A stretch of DNA of 62,122 nucleotides from Priestia megaterium (lineage in GTDB: Bacteria > Bacillota > Bacilli > Bacillales > Bacillaceae_H). The stretch's first letter is position 1, and each line of letters opens with the position of its first letter. The position numbers and the translations under genes were made by a program. Below the pieces are notes generated by a model. It had not been told where the DNA came from and searched no databases. It was given only the letters and a program-made list of their open reading frames with translations. Location: the NCBI GenBank assembly GCA_008180335.1, contig VTEF01000011.1, positions 1-62,122 of the forward strand. The letters are read 5' to 3'. This document shows positions 10,560 to 19,444 of this stretch, piece after piece.

Positions 10560-12017
10560 ATGTCAAACGAAGTACGTGTTCGTTATGCACCAAGTCCAAC
10601 TGGACATCTTCATATTGGAAATGCAAGAACGGCATTATTTAATTATTTGTTCGCAAAAAATCAAAATGGTAAATTTATTATTCGTATTGAAGATACAGAT
10701 CAAAAACGAAATATTGAAGGCGGAGAAGAAAGCCAATTACGTTATTTAAAATGGCTTGGTATGGAATGGGATGAGAGCATTGACGTGGGTGGAGAGCACG
10801 GTCCTTATCGTCAATCTGAACGTACAGAAATTTATCAAAAATATACACAAGAGCTGTTAGAAAAAGGCTTAGCGTATCACTGTTACTGTACAGAAGAAGA
10901 GCTTGAGAAAGAGCGTGAAGAACAATCAGCAAATGGACAAATGCCTCGTTATTCGGGGAAATGTCGTAATCTAACAGAAGAGCAGCGTTTAGCTTTTGAA
11001 GCGGAAGGCCGTCAACCAAGTGTGCGTTTTCGAGTACCAAGTGATACTGTTATTAAGTTTGATGATATCGTAAAAGGCGAAGTATCATTTGAATCAGATG
11101 GTATCGGTGATTTTGTTATTGTGAAAAAAGATGGAACGCCGACATATAACTATGCAGTAGCCATTGATGATTATTTAATGAAAATGACGCATGTTTTACG
11201 CGGTGATGATCATATTTCTAATACACCAAAACAATTGATGATTTATCAGGCATTGGGATGGACACCTCCAACATTTGGTCATATGACCCTAATTGTAAAT
11301 GAAAGCCGTCGCAAGTTGAGCAAACGTGATGAGTCGATTATTCAATTCATTGAACAGTATAAAGACTTAGGTTACTTACCAGAAGCATTGTTTAATTTTA
11401 TCGCAATGTTAGGATGGTCACCAGTTGGAGAGGAAGAGATTTTCTCAAAAGAACAATTTATTGAATTATTTGATCCAGCACGACTTTCAAAATCACCAGC
11501 TTTATTTGATACAAACAAATTGCGCTGGATGAATAACCAATATATGAAGCAGCTAGAATTAGATCAAGTTGTTGAACTATCACTCCCTCATTTAGTGAAG
11601 GCAGGAAAAGTGGAAGAACAAATGGATGATGAAACGGCTAAATGGGTGCGAGAGTTAATTTCACTTTATCAAGAACAAATGAGTTATGGTGCTGAAATTG
11701 TAGAGTTAACAGAAATGTTCTTTAAGCAAGAAATTGAATATAATCGTGAAGCAAAACAAGTCCTCGATGAAGAGCAAGTATCAGAAGTGTTAAAAGCTTT
11801 TTCAGAAGAAATTAAGGCTCTTGATGCATTCAGTCCAGAAGAAATTAAAGCGGCAACGAAAGCAGTTCAAAAAGTGACAGGCCATAAAGGGAAAAAGCTA
11901 TTTATGCCAATTCGTGTAGCAACAACAGGCCAAACGCATGGTCCTGAGCTGCCAAAAGCTATTTCTCTTCTTGGTAAGGAAACGGTGTTAGCGCGTTTAG
12001 AACGTATTTTTAGTTAA
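10560..12017 (+). CDS. gltX: GltX, glutamyl-tRNA synthetase
   Basis: Charges tRNA-Glu. In Bacillus the enzyme is non-discriminating and also makes Glu-tRNA-Gln for amidation by GatCAB, so I infer that here. The 485 residues have the class I motifs HIGN (18-21) and KLSKR (252-256). ATG 10560 is chosen because it gives [15 protein letters not shown] and follows TTGGAGGG; the upstream GTG-like start at 10542 would overlap the ribosome site. It precedes the cysteine T-box operon. Confidence 0.96.
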   Translation: MSNEVRVRYAPSPTGHLHIGNARTALFNYLFAKNQNGKFIIRIEDTDQKRNIEGGEESQLRYLKWLGMEWDESIDVGGEHGPYRQSERTEIYQKYTQELLEKGLAYHCYCTEEELEKEREEQSANGQMPRYSGKCRNLTEEQRLAFEAEGRQPSVRFRVPSDTVIKFDDIVKGEVSFESDGIGDFVIVKKDGTPTYNYAVAIDDYLMKMTHVLRGDDHISNTPKQLMIYQALGWTPPTFGHMTLIVNESRRKLSKRDESIIQFIEQYKDLGYLPEALFNFIAMLGWSPVGEEEIFSKEQFIELFDPARLSKSPALFDTNKLRWMNNQYMKQLELDQVVELSLPHLVKAGKVEEQMDDETAKWVRELISLYQEQMSYGAEIVELTEMFFKQEIEYNREAKQVLDEEQVSEVLKAFSEEIKALDAFSPEEIKAATKAVQKVTGHKGKKLFMPIRVATTGQTHGPELPKAISLLGKETVLARLERIFS

Positions 12018-12021
12018 CATA

Positions 12022-12051
12022 TTGAAAATTAGGCCATATATTAAGTATAAT
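12022..12051 (+). promoter_or_regulatory. SigA promoter of the cysE T-box operon
   Basis: TTGAAA (12022-12027), 18-bp spacer, TATAAT (12046-12051). The predicted start near 12058 lies just before the T-box leader. Confidence 0.75.
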
Positions 12052-12064
12052 CATTAAAGCATTG

Positions 12065-12298
12065 ATAAGGAAAAGTAAACAAGAATGTGACATATGAGAG
12101 AGGGTTATCATTGGCTGTAAGTAACCTATGTTTACACTTGTTGAAGTGCGCCTTGGAGTCTTTTACTGAACGTATTTATCAGTAAGTAAAAGCGGGTACT
12201 CTCCCGTTATTAGAGTCGAGTTGGGATTATGAATCCAAACAGAGTGGAACCGCGTACTTTATACGTCTCTGTGTCAATTGACACAGAGACGTTTTTTT
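12065..12298 (+). promoter_or_regulatory. T-box riboswitch, probable Cys specifier
   Basis: A tRNA-sensing leader before cysE-cysS. The T-box core is AGAGTGGAACCGCG (12241-12254). Stem I has AGTA on its 5' side (12074-12077) and the likely specifier TGC (12147-12149, in GAAGTGCG) on its 3' side, which reads Cys. The antiterminator forms by AGAG...GCGT (12241-12255) pairing with ACGTCTCT. The competing terminator is ACGTCTCTGTGTC/GACACAGAGACGT. Uncharged tRNA-Cys should permit read-through. The specifier assignment rests on position and on the downstream genes. Confidence 0.9.
12263..12298 (+). terminator. T-box terminator hairpin
   Basis: A perfect 13-bp stem, 12263-12275 with 12280-12292, AATT loop, then a T7 tract. 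It is mutually exclusive with the T-box antiterminator. Confidence 0.93.
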
Positions 12299-12344
12299 AT
12301 ACCTAAACAAAAAAGTAGAAATAAGAGACTTAGGGGGTGAGAGG

Positions 12345-13001
12345 ATGCTAAAGGTGTTAAAAGAGGATATTGAAGTGATTTTTGAACAAGATCCGGCTGC
12401 GAGAAGTTACATTGAAGTTATTTTAACTTATTCAGGATTACATGCCATTTGGCTACATCGTTTAGCACATGCTCTATTTCAGCGAAAATGGTTCTTCCTT
12501 GCACGTGCAATTTCACAGGTGAGTCGATTCTTTACAGGAATTGAAATTCATCCAGGGGCAAAAATTGGCCGGCGCTTTTTTATTGACCATGGGATGGGAA
12601 TTGTCATCGGTGAAACGTGCGAAATTGGAGACAATGTGACTGTCTATCAAGGAGTAACGCTTGGAGGAACAGGGAAAGAAAAAGGTAAACGCCATCCGAC
12701 GATTAAAGATCATGTTCTCATTGCTACAGGAGCCAAAGTACTAGGGTCTATTACAATCCATGAACATTCCAAAATTGGGGCAGGTTCAGTGGTATTGCAT
12801 GATGTACCTGAAAACTCAACGGTCGTAGGGATACCGGGACGCGTCGTCATTCAAAATGGTATTCGGATTTCAAAAGATTTAAATCATCAAGACCTACCTG
12901 ATCCAGATGCAGAACGATTTAAACAACTTGAGCTTGAGATTGTAAAATTACAAGAACAACTGAAGGAATTAAAAGAAGGGAAGATTCATCATGGCAATTA
13001 A
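12345..13001 (+). CDS. cysE: CysE, serine O-acetyltransferase
   Basis: Makes O-acetylserine from serine and acetyl-CoA, the first committed step of cysteine synthesis. The 218 residues contain a left-handed beta-helix of hexapeptide repeats (about 60-180: [33 protein letters not shown]) and the catalytic-site [11 protein letters not shown] stretch. It is the first gene of the T-box operon and overlaps cysS by 11 nt, coupling cysteine synthesis to tRNA charging. Confidence 0.95.
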   Translation: MLKVLKEDIEVIFEQDPAARSYIEVILTYSGLHAIWLHRLAHALFQRKWFFLARAISQVSRFFTGIEIHPGAKIGRRFFIDHGMGIVIGETCEIGDNVTVYQGVTLGGTGKEKGKRHPTIKDHVLIATGAKVLGSITIHEHSKIGAGSVVLHDVPENSTVVGIPGRVVIQNGIRISKDLNHQDLPDPDAERFKQLELEIVKLQEQLKELKEGKIHHGN

Positions 13002-14388
13002 GCTGTATAATACATTAACTCGTCAAAAAGAAACATTTGTACCGCTAGAAGAAAATAAGGTGAAAATGTATGTATGTGGTCCTACTGTATATAACTATAT
13101 CCATATAGGAAATGCGCGACCGGCTATCGTATTTGATACCGTGCGACGTTACTTGCAGTTCCGTGGATATCAAGTCGACTATGTATCTAACTTTACAGAC
13201 GTAGATGATAAATTAATCCGTGCGGCAAAAGAACTTGGAGAAGATGTTCCGACTATTGCCAACCGCTTTATTGATGCATACTTTGAAGACACAAACGCAC
13301 TAGGGTGCAAACAAGCAGATGTTCACCCGCGAGTAACAGAAAATATGGATATCATCATTGAATTCATTAATGAATTAACGAAAAAAGGCTATGCATATGA
13401 GTCTAATGGAGATGTGTATTATCGTACTCGTAAGTTTAAAGGGTATGGGAAATTATCTCATCAGTCAATTGATGAATTGCAGTCAGGTGCTCGTATTGAA
13501 GTAGGAGAGAAAAAAGAAGATCCATTAGATTTCACCTTGTGGAAAGCAGCAAAAGAAGGGGAAATTGCATGGGATAGCCCTTGGGGGGAAGGAAGACCAG
13601 GGTGGCACATTGAATGCTCTGCTATGGCGCGCAAGTATCTTGGAGACACAATTGACATCCATGCAGGTGGTCAAGACTTAGCGTTCCCGCATCATGAAAA
13701 TGAAATTGCCCAATCAGAAGCATTAACAGGAAAACCTTTTGCTAAATATTGGTTGCATAATGGGTATATTAATATTGATAATGAGAAAATGTCAAAATCA
13801 CTTGGTAACTTTATTCTCGTTCATGACATTATTAAGAAGCACGACCCTTCGTTATTAAGATTTTTTATTTTATCTGTTCATTATCGCCATCCAATTAACT
13901 ACAACGAAGAAATTTTAGAGAGCACGAAAAAAGGTTTTGAGCGTCTACAAACAGCCTATATTAACCTCGGCCATCGTTTAGATGCTGCTACAGATTTACC
14001 TCAAAATAATGCTGAATGGTTGACGAAAATTGCTGAATTACGTGATGCATTTATTCGTGAAATGGATGATGACTTTAATACGGCAAATGCTATTTCCGTT
14101 TTGTTTGAGTTAGCAAAGCAAGCAAATGTCTATTTATTGGAAAATACAACATCTAAACAAGTGATTGAAGCTTTTATACGTGAGTTTGATGAGCTTGGTG
14201 GGGCATTGGGGTTAACATTTGGTGTTCAAGAGTTGTTAGATGAAGAAGTAGAGCAGCTTATTCAAGCTCGTATTGAAGCGCGTAAAAATCGTGATTTTCA
14301 ACTAGCAGATCAAATTCGCGATGAATTAAAAGCGAAAAATATTATTTTAGAAGATACAGCTCAAGGAACACGTTGGAAACGAGGATAA
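12991..14388 (+). CDS. cysS: CysS, cysteinyl-tRNA synthetase
   Basis: Class I synthetase charging tRNA-Cys. The 465-residue protein has HIGN (38-41) after the zinc-ligand region [11 protein letters not shown] (Cys29), WHIECSAMA with further zinc ligands, and KMSKS (266-270). The start codon lies inside cysE in another frame, behind GAAGGGAAG. Sits under the cysteine T-box, which fits its role. Confidence 0.97.
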   Translation: MAIKLYNTLTRQKETFVPLEENKVKMYVCGPTVYNYIHIGNARPAIVFDTVRRYLQFRGYQVDYVSNFTDVDDKLIRAAKELGEDVPTIANRFIDAYFEDTNALGCKQADVHPRVTENMDIIIEFINELTKKGYAYESNGDVYYRTRKFKGYGKLSHQSIDELQSGARIEVGEKKEDPLDFTLWKAAKEGEIAWDSPWGEGRPGWHIECSAMARKYLGDTIDIHAGGQDLAFPHHENEIAQSEALTGKPFAKYWLHNGYINIDNEKMSKSLGNFILVHDIIKKHDPSLLRFFILSVHYRHPINYNEEILESTKKGFERLQTAYINLGHRLDAATDLPQNNAEWLTKIAELRDAFIREMDDDFNTANAISVLFELAKQANVYLLENTTSKQVIEAFIREFDELGGALGLTFGVQELLDEEVEQLIQARIEARKNRDFQLADQIRDELKAKNIILEDTAQGTRWKRG

Positions 14389-14395
14389 TGAATTC

Positions 14396-14809
14396 ATGAA
14401 TGGTAATAAACTAGATGTAAAGCAGCTAAACAGTTTAGCTTTAGCTTATATGGGAGATGCTGTGTTTGATTTGCATGTTCGTCATCATTTGCTGATGTTA
14501 GGAACTGTTCGTCCTAACCAGCTTCATAATAAAGCAAAAAAATATGTTTCTGCTAAAGCGCAAGCACAAATTGTTCATCACTTCAAAGAAACGGACTTCT
14601 TTACAGAAGAAGAACTAGGTGTATTAAGAAGAGGCCGTAACGCAAAGTCGGGTACAGTACCTAAAAACACGGATGTGCAAACATATCGATACAGTACAGC
14701 TTTTGAAGCAGTTATAGGCTATCATTATTTATTAGAAAATCAAGACAGAATGCATGAAATGATTACAAGAGCAATCTCTTTCGTTGATGAAGGAGTGGGA
14801 GGAATATAA
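14396..14809 (+). CDS. mrnC: Mini-RNase III
   Basis: Dimeric RNase III-fold enzyme without a double-stranded-RNA-binding domain; in Bacillus it matures the ends of 23S rRNA precursors. The 137 residues have the catalytic-helix motif [20 protein letters not shown] (14-33) with the conserved D, and the [15 protein letters not shown] loop. It starts 7 nt after cysS. Its conserved place between cysS and rlmB groups two 23S-acting enzymes. Confidence 0.93.
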   Translation: MNGNKLDVKQLNSLALAYMGDAVFDLHVRHHLLMLGTVRPNQLHNKAKKYVSAKAQAQIVHHFKETDFFTEEELGVLRRGRNAKSGTVPKNTDVQTYRYSTAFEAVIGYHYLLENQDRMHEMITRAISFVDEGVGGI

Positions 14810-14811
14810 TT

Positions 14812-15555
14812 ATGCAACATGAATATATCGTTGGCCGCAACCCAGTGCTTGAGGCATTAAAGTCAGGGCGAGATATTAATAAATTATGGATTGCTGAAGG
14901 GTCTCAAGGAGGCTCTATGGGTCAAATTATACAATTGGCAAAACGTAATGGCGTATTAGTCCAATATGTCCCGAAAAAGAAAATTGAACAGATGATAGAA
15001 GGCATTCACCAAGGGGTAGCTGCTCAAGTAGCAGCATATGAGTATGCCGAAATTGATGATTTATTTGAAAAAGCTACTCAGCGAAACGAAAATCCTTTCT
15101 TTCTCATTTTGGATGAATTAGAAGATCCGCACAACTTAGGTTCTATTATGCGTACAGCAGATGCAGTCGGTGCACACGGAATCATTATTCCGAAAAGGCG
15201 TGCTGTTGGCTTAACTGCCACTGTTGCAAAAGCTTCGACTGGTGCAATTGAACATATTCCTGTAACGCGTGTTACAAATTTGGCTCGCACCATTGATGAA
15301 TTAAAAGATCGAGGGGTATGGATAATTGGTACAGATGCGAAGGAAAGTGATGATTATCGAAATCTAGACGGCAAAATGTCATTAGCGTTAGTGATTGGCA
15401 GTGAAGGTAAAGGAATGAGTCGGTTAATTCGCGAAAAATGTGATTTCCTTGTACAGCTCCCAATGATTGGGCACGTTACATCCCTAAATGCGTCTGTAGC
15501 AGCAAGTTTATTAATGTATGAAGTGTATCGTAAACGTCATCCATTAGGGAGATAA
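14812..15555 (+). CDS. rlmB: RlmB-type 23S rRNA 2'-O-ribose methyltransferase
   Basis: SPOUT/TrmH-family methyltransferase, 247 residues, predicted to methylate a guanosine 2'-O in 23S rRNA (E. coli Gm2251 type). It has an N-terminal L30e-like substrate domain (about 1-75), then the three SPOUT motifs: LDELEDPHNLGSIMRTADA, LVIGSEGKGMS and LPMIGHVTSLNASVAAS, which form the knotted AdoMet site. The site methylated is inferred from family naming. Starts 2 nt after mrnC. Confidence 0.92.
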   Translation: MQHEYIVGRNPVLEALKSGRDINKLWIAEGSQGGSMGQIIQLAKRNGVLVQYVPKKKIEQMIEGIHQGVAAQVAAYEYAEIDDLFEKATQRNENPFFLILDELEDPHNLGSIMRTADAVGAHGIIIPKRRAVGLTATVAKASTGAIEHIPVTRVTNLARTIDELKDRGVWIIGTDAKESDDYRNLDGKMSLALVIGSEGKGMSRLIREKCDFLVQLPMIGHVTSLNASVAASLLMYEVYRKRHPLGR

Positions 15556-15557
15556 CA

Positions 15558-16067
15558 ATGGATATTTTATTGGTGGATGGCTATAACATGATTGGTGCAT
15601 GGCCGAACTTACGGAAACTTCGCGATAATGATTTAGCAAGTGCACGAGATGTGCTGATTGAAAAAATGGCTGAATATCAAGCTTATACAGGGTACCGTGT
15701 TATTATCGTCTTTGATGCTCATATGGTTGAAGGGATTGAGAAAAAAGCACGCAATCATAAAGTAGAAGTAGTATTCACTCGAGAGAACGAGACAGCAGAT
15801 GAATATATTGAAAAGCTGGCGCAAGCGTTAAATAACGTTAAGACGCAAATTCATGTAGCAACATCAGATTTTACAGAACAGTGGGCCATATTCGGACAAG
15901 GGGCATTACGGAAATCAGCACGTGAATTATACAATGAAATTGAAGAGATTGAAAAATTTATTAATCTTGATGTGAAATCCATCCAAAATCAAAAGCCTGC
16001 TGCTCGTATACAACTACCTGATAAAGTTGCCGAAATTTTCGAAAAATGGAGACGAGGTCAGCGGTGA
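15558..16067 (+). CDS. rae1: Rae1 (YacP), ribosome-associated mRNA endonuclease
   Basis: NYN/PIN-like nuclease of 169 residues; the B. subtilis protein cleaves mRNA in the ribosomal A site. It starts with the NYN signature MDILLVDGYNMIGAWPNL, and has acidic residues in IIVFDAHMVEG and ENETADEYIEKLA plus ATSDFTEQ, which form the metal site. It is the last gene of the cysteine T-box operon; the sigH promoter starts right after its stop. Confidence 0.92.
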   Translation: MDILLVDGYNMIGAWPNLRKLRDNDLASARDVLIEKMAEYQAYTGYRVIIVFDAHMVEGIEKKARNHKVEVVFTRENETADEYIEKLAQALNNVKTQIHVATSDFTEQWAIFGQGALRKSARELYNEIEEIEKFINLDVKSIQNQKPAARIQLPDKVAEIFEKWRRGQR

Positions 16068-16072
16068 GGTTG

Positions 16073-16102
16073 TTGACGTTACAGAATTAGCTACTGTATA
16101 AT
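16073..16102 (+). promoter_or_regulatory. SigA promoter of sigH
   Basis: TTGACG (16073-16078), 18-bp spacer, perfect TATAAT (16097-16102), 34 bp before the sigH start. In B. subtilis this promoter is repressed by AbrB; the A/T-rich flank allows that but does not prove it. Confidence 0.8.
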
Positions 16103-16135
16103 ATTTCTATCTACTGTACGGTCAGGGGGATCGAT

Positions 16136-16786
16136 ATGGGCGATAACTATGGGAGAAAACTGAATGCTCATTTCGAACAACACGAGGATGAAGAAGTTGT
16201 CGAGCTTGTGCATAAAGGTGACATTGATGCGTTGGAATATTTAATTCACAAGTATAAGAATTTTGTACGAGCAAAGGCGCGATCTTATTTTTTAATTGGA
16301 GCAGATCGAGAAGACATCGTACAAGAAGGCATGATAGGACTATATAAAGCAATTCGTGATTTTAAAGAAGATAAACTTACTTCATTTAAGGCATTTGCTG
16401 AACTGTGTATTACCAGGCAAATTATCACAGCGATTAAAACTGCTACAAGGCAAAAGCACATTCCGTTAAATTCATATGTGTCATTGGACAAGCCGATTTA
16501 TGATGAAGAGTCAGACCGAACTTTAATGGATGTTATCTCAGGTGCAAAAGTTATGAATCCTGAAGAGCTGTTAATTAACAGGGAAAAATTTGATGATATT
16601 GAGTTAAAAATGGCTGAGTTGTTAAGTGATTTAGAACGTAAAGTACTGGTGTTGTATCTCGATGGCCGCTCTTATCAAGAGATATCAGAAGAGTTAAATC
16701 GGCATGTCAAATCAATTGATAATGCACTGCAGCGCGTGAAACGAAAATTAGAGCGGTATTTAGAGATTAGAGAAATTACGATGTAG
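16136..16786 (+). CDS. sigH: Sigma factor H (Spo0H)
   Basis: Alternative sigma factor for the transition to stationary phase, sporulation onset and competence. The 216 residues carry region 2 (YRN/YKNFVRAKARSYFLIGADREDIVQEGMIGLYKAIRDF, about 42-80) and a region 4 helix-turn-helix (SYQEISEELNRHVKSIDNALQRVK, about 180-203). Region 2 is nearly identical to B. subtilis SigH. ATG 16136 has AGGGGG upstream. Confidence 0.96.
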   Translation: MGDNYGRKLNAHFEQHEDEEVVELVHKGDIDALEYLIHKYKNFVRAKARSYFLIGADREDIVQEGMIGLYKAIRDFKEDKLTSFKAFAELCITRQIITAIKTATRQKHIPLNSYVSLDKPIYDEESDRTLMDVISGAKVMNPEELLINREKFDDIELKMAELLSDLERKVLVLYLDGRSYQEISEELNRHVKSIDNALQRVKRKLERYLEIREITM

Positions 16787-16810
16787 AGCAAGCGTTTCGC
16801 TGTCCTCATA

Positions 16811-16838
16811 TTGACACGTTAAGAAAGTCTGTGATACG
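16811..16838 (+). promoter_or_regulatory. Probable promoter of rpmGB-secE
   Basis: TTGACA (16811-16816), 16-bp spacer, GATACG (16833-16838) with an upstream TGt. The -10 is weak but the -35 is perfect. Confidence 0.45.
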
Positions 16839-16876
16839 TTCTTATAGATATTATCACTTTATGGGTGGTTAACATT

Positions 16877-17026
16877 ATGCGTAAAAAAGTTGTACTTGCG
16901 TGTGTGCAATGTGGAAATCGAAATTATACAACAATGAAAAATGTACAACAAAATGAAGTGCGTTTGGAAATGAAGAAGTTTTGCAAAGTATGCAATGCAC
17001 ATATGAATCATCGTGAAACAAAGTAG
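16877..17026 (+). CDS. rpmGB: Ribosomal protein bL33, zinc-binding form
   Basis: A 49-residue large-subunit protein: [16 protein letters not shown] at the N-terminus and [13 protein letters not shown] at the C-terminus. The two CxxC pairs make it the zinc-containing (C+) form of L33. It starts at ATG 16877 behind GGGTGGTT. It precedes secE-nusG as in other Bacilli. Confidence 0.93.
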   Translation: MRKKVVLACVQCGNRNYTTMKNVQQNEVRLEMKKFCKVCNAHMNHRETK

Positions 17027-17080
17027 ATTGTTTATCTGCACAGACTAATACCCCTTTTATATTACTTGGAGGTTACAAAC

Positions 17081-17260
17081 ATGAACCGTGTAGGAAAATT
17101 CTTGCGTGACGTCGGACGTGAGATGAAAAAAGTTAGTTGGCCTAAGCGAAATGAGCTAACACGCTATACAATTACTGTTATCTCAACAGTTGTATTTATG
17201 ACCGTCTTTTTTGCAATCGTCGATTATGGGATTTCATCGATTATTCGTTTAATCCCTTGA
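17081..17260 (+). CDS. secE: SecE, preprotein translocase subunit
   Basis: Small 59-residue subunit of SecYEG that clamps SecY. It has the short amphipathic helix VGKFLRDVGREMKKVSWPKRNELTRYT with the conserved VSWPKR motif, then one transmembrane helix (about 28-50). ATG 17081 is used, with CTTGGAGG upstream; the apparent start at 17066 is a TTG inside the ribosome site. Confidence 0.95.
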   Translation: MNRVGKFLRDVGREMKKVSWPKRNELTRYTITVISTVVFMTVFFAIVDYGISSIIRLIP

Positions 17261-17287
17261 ATAATTTGACTTAACTCATGGTATAAT
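17257..17287 (+). promoter_or_regulatory. Possible nusG promoter, extended -10
   Basis: TTGAAT (17257-17262) overlaps the secE stop, 19-bp spacer, TATAAT (17282-17287) preceded by TGg. Transcripts from here would meet a terminator after about 45 nt. Confidence 0.5.
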
Positions 17288-17307
17288 AAAGCTAAATTAT
17301 GTTTTTT

Positions 17308-17335
17308 AAAAAAAGCCCGGAGACGGGTTTTTTAA
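17308..17335 (+). terminator. Terminator/attenuator between secE and nusG
   Basis: AAAAAA(G)CCCG pairs with CGGGTTTTTT around GAGA, followed by AA. It either ends the secE transcript or attenuates transcription from the promoter at 17257-17287. Confidence 0.75.
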
Positions 17336-17350
17336 TTTGCTTTGAGAATG

Positions 17351-17388
17351 ATAGGATATAGAGTGAAAGTTATCACTCTATATCCTGT
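17351..17388 (+). other. Long hairpin in the nusG leader
   Basis: AGGATATAGAGTGA (17353-17366) is perfectly complementary to TCACTCTATATCCT (17373-17386) with a 6-nt loop; flanking bases extend it slightly. No U-run follows, so it is not a terminator. It could be an RNase III-type processing or stabilising element. Confidence 0.75.
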
Positions 17389-17453
17389 GTGCAATAGCGC
17401 GATGATTATTATTTTATAGTGAGCTGGGAGGGAAGGACATTACGTCCTCAAAA

Positions 17454-17987
17454 ATGGAGAAAAATTGGTATGTAGTTCATACTTATTCTGGATATGAAAA
17501 TAAAGTAAAAACAAATTTAGAAAAGCGTGTAGAAACAATGGGTATGCAGGACAAAATCTTTCGTGTCGTTGTTCCTGAAGAAGAAGAAAGAGAAATTAAG
17601 AACAACAAAGAAAAAATCACGAAAAAGAAAGTGTTCCCAGGCTATGTTCTCGTTGAAATTATCATGACAGATGATTCATGGTACGTAGTACGTAATACAC
17701 CGGGCGTAACAGGGTTTGTTGGATCAGCAGGTTCTGGATCAAAGCCGACACCATTGCTGCCTGAAGAAGTAGAGATGATTCTAAAACAAATGGGCATGGA
17801 TGAAAATCACGCTGAATTTGATTTTGAACTTAAAGAAACGGTATTGGTTCAAGAAGGTCCTTTTGCAAACTTTGAAGGTACAATTGAAGAAATCGACTTA
17901 GACAAGCGTAAAGTAAAAGTACATGTGGACATGTTTGGACGTCAAACACCAGTTGAGTTAGACTTTACACAAATTGAAAAAATATAA
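17454..17987 (+). CDS. nusG: NusG, transcription elongation factor
   Basis: RNA-polymerase-associated factor of 177 residues. It has the NGN domain (MEKNWYVVHTYSGYENKV to about 110) and a C-terminal KOW domain (VLVQEGPFANFEGTIEEID, about 127-145). In Bacillus, NusG stimulates pausing. The nearest strong ribosome site, GGGAGGG (17426-17432), is about 21 nt from ATG 17454; a small hairpin AGGAC-ATTAC-GTCCT between them may bring the two together. Confidence 0.96.
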   Translation: MEKNWYVVHTYSGYENKVKTNLEKRVETMGMQDKIFRVVVPEEEEREIKNNKEKITKKKVFPGYVLVEIIMTDDSWYVVRNTPGVTGFVGSAGSGSKPTPLLPEEVEMILKQMGMDENHAEFDFELKETVLVQEGPFANFEGTIEEIDLDKRKVKVHVDMFGRQTPVELDFTQIEKI

Positions 17988-17998
17988 TCTTTAAAACC

Positions 17999-18027
17999 TT
18001 GCATTTCATTTGTTTTAATGTTAATAT
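17999..18027 (+). promoter_or_regulatory. Possible rplK promoter
   Basis: TTGCAT (17999-18004), 17-bp spacer, TAATAT (18022-18027) in the gap after nusG. The leader before rplK is then about 120 nt. Confidence 0.45.
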
Positions 18028-18100
18028 TTCATAAGTCAGTATGTCTCAAAACCAGAGACTAAAACAACTATTTCTTTATTTCATATATAAAGAACATTGA

Positions 18101-18126
18101 GTGGGAGGGTATATCCCTATTACCAC
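18101..18126 (+). promoter_or_regulatory. L1-binding-site mimic in the rplK leader
   Basis: GTGGGAGGG...TACCAC folds as GTGG/CCAC enclosing GGG-TATAT-CCC. The GUGGGAGG and AUACCAC-type halves resemble the L1-binding helix H76 of 23S rRNA. L1 is the known translational repressor of the rplK-rplA unit, so this should be its operator. It ends 12 nt before the ribosome site. Confidence 0.75.
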
Positions 18127-18152
18127 ATCACGGACTTAAGGAGGTGTGTCTC

Positions 18153-18578
18153 GTGGCTAAAAAAGTAATTAAACTTGTTAAGTTACAAATTCCTGCAGGT
18201 AAAGCAAATCCAGCGCCACCAGTTGGTCCTGCATTAGGTCAAGCCGGTGTAAACATCATGGGTTTCTGTAAGGAATTTAATGCTCGTACAGCTGATCAAG
18301 CTGGTCTAATCATTCCTGTTGAAATCACGGTATTTGAAGACCGTTCATTTACATTTATTACGAAAACTCCACCTGCTGCTGTATTACTTAAAAAAGCGGC
18401 TGGTATTGAGTCTGGTTCTGGTGAACCAAACCGTAATAAAGTTGCAACAGTCAAGCGTGACAAAGTACGTGAGATTGCTGAAACAAAAATGCCTGACTTA
18501 AACGCTGCTAACGTAGAATCTGCAATGCGTATGGTAGAAGGTACAGCACGCAGTATGGGAATCGTAGTTGAAGACTAA
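18153..18578 (+). CDS. rplK: Ribosomal protein uL11
   Basis: 141-residue protein of the GTPase-associated centre, binding 23S rRNA helices 43-44. It has the proline-rich N-terminal domain ([24 protein letters not shown]), which is the thiopeptide and RelA-linked site, and the C-terminal RNA-binding domain. It starts at GTG 18153 behind the strong AAGGAGGTG; the upstream in-frame TTG/ATG choices include that ribosome site. Confidence 0.96.
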   Translation: MAKKVIKLVKLQIPAGKANPAPPVGPALGQAGVNIMGFCKEFNARTADQAGLIIPVEITVFEDRSFTFITKTPPAAVLLKKAAGIESGSGEPNRNKVATVKRDKVREIAETKMPDLNAANVESAMRMVEGTARSMGIVVED

Positions 18579-18599
18579 TTCCATTTGATTAGGTGTTAG

Positions 18600-18638
18600 A
18601 AGGTTGCGAGTGTGGAAGAACTTCCGTTTCGCAACCTT
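18600..18638 (+). other. Stem-loop between rplK and rplA
   Basis: AAGGTTGCGA (18600-18609) pairs perfectly with TCGCAACCTT (18629-18638); the interior can also pair GGAAG with CTTCC. Only TTATT follows, so it is at best a weak terminator. It may reduce or stabilise read-through into rplA. Confidence 0.65.
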
Positions 18639-18643
18639 TATTA

Positions 18644-18669
18644 GTGGGAGGTTATTCCGTTAATACCAC
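18644..18669 (+). promoter_or_regulatory. Second L1-binding-site mimic, before rplA
   Basis: GTGGGAGGTTATTCC...AATACCAC is 26 nt, the same length as the rplK copy. It has the same GTGG/CCAC closing stem and GAGG internal segment. It ends a few bases before the rplA ribosome site AAGGAGG (18672-18678), so L1 binding could hide that site. Confidence 0.75.
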
Positions 18670-18686
18670 ATAAGGAGGAAAAGGAA

Positions 18687-19388
18687 ATGGCTAAAAAAGG
18701 TAAAAAGTACACTGAAGCTGTAAAGCTTGTAGATCGTACACAAGCTTATTCAGTTCAAGAAGCAATTGAATTAGTAAAGAAAACAAACACAACTAAATTT
18801 GATGCAACTGTTGAAGTAGCATTCCGTTTAGGTGTTGATCCGAAGAAAGCTGATCAACAAATTCGTGGTGCTGTAGTTTTACCAAATGGTACTGGTAAAA
18901 CTCAACGAGTATTAGTATTCGCTAAAGGTGAGAAAGCGAAAGAAGCTGAAGCAGCTGGCGCTGATTATGTTGGCGATGCTGATTACATTAACAAAATCCA
19001 ACAAGGTTGGTTTGAATTTGATGTAATCGTAGCTACTCCAGATATGATGGGAGAAGTTGGTAAACTTGGTCGTGTATTAGGACCTAAAGGTTTAATGCCA
19101 AACCCTAAAACTGGTACAGTAACATTTGATGTTGAGAAAGCAGTAAACGAAATCAAAGCAGGTAAAGTAGAATACCGCGTTGATAAAGCTGGTAACATCC
19201 ATGTACCAATTGGTAAAGTATCTTTTGAAGATAACAAATTAGTGGAAAACTTCACTACAATCTTCGAAACGATGTTAAAAGCTAAACCAGCAGCTGCAAA
19301 AGGAACATACATGAAGAACGTAGCAGTTACTTCAACTATGGGCCCTGGTATCAAAGTTGATACAGCATCTTTCACAGCTGGTAACTAA
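18687..19388 (+). CDS. rplA: Ribosomal protein uL1
   Basis: 233-residue protein of the L1 stalk, which moves deacylated tRNA out of the E site, and a translational repressor of its own operon. It shows the two-domain L1 pattern with the signature [23 protein letters not shown] (about 152-174). It sits directly after a copy of its likely operator. Confidence 0.96.
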   Translation: MAKKGKKYTEAVKLVDRTQAYSVQEAIELVKKTNTTKFDATVEVAFRLGVDPKKADQQIRGAVVLPNGTGKTQRVLVFAKGEKAKEAEAAGADYVGDADYINKIQQGWFEFDVIVATPDMMGEVGKLGRVLGPKGLMPNPKTGTVTFDVEKAVNEIKAGKVEYRVDKAGNIHVPIGKVSFEDNKLVENFTTIFETMLKAKPAAAKGTYMKNVAVTSTMGPGIKVDTASFTAGN

Positions 19389-19407
19389 TTAATGAAAAAA
19401 TTCAGCA

Positions 19408-19436
19408 TTGACTTTTTATGTTGAGCTGATTATAAT
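19408..19436 (+). promoter_or_regulatory. SigA promoter of rplJ-rplL
   Basis: TTGACT (19408-19413), 17-bp spacer, TATAAT (19431-19436). It reads into the L10 leader. Confidence 0.85.
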
Positions 19437-19444
19437 AGAGAATG

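Noticed and set aside
17282-17287. Pairing TTGACT (17266) with TATAAT (17282) as a promoter
   Set aside because: Spacing is only 10 bp. TTGAAT at 17257 with an extended -10 is more likely.
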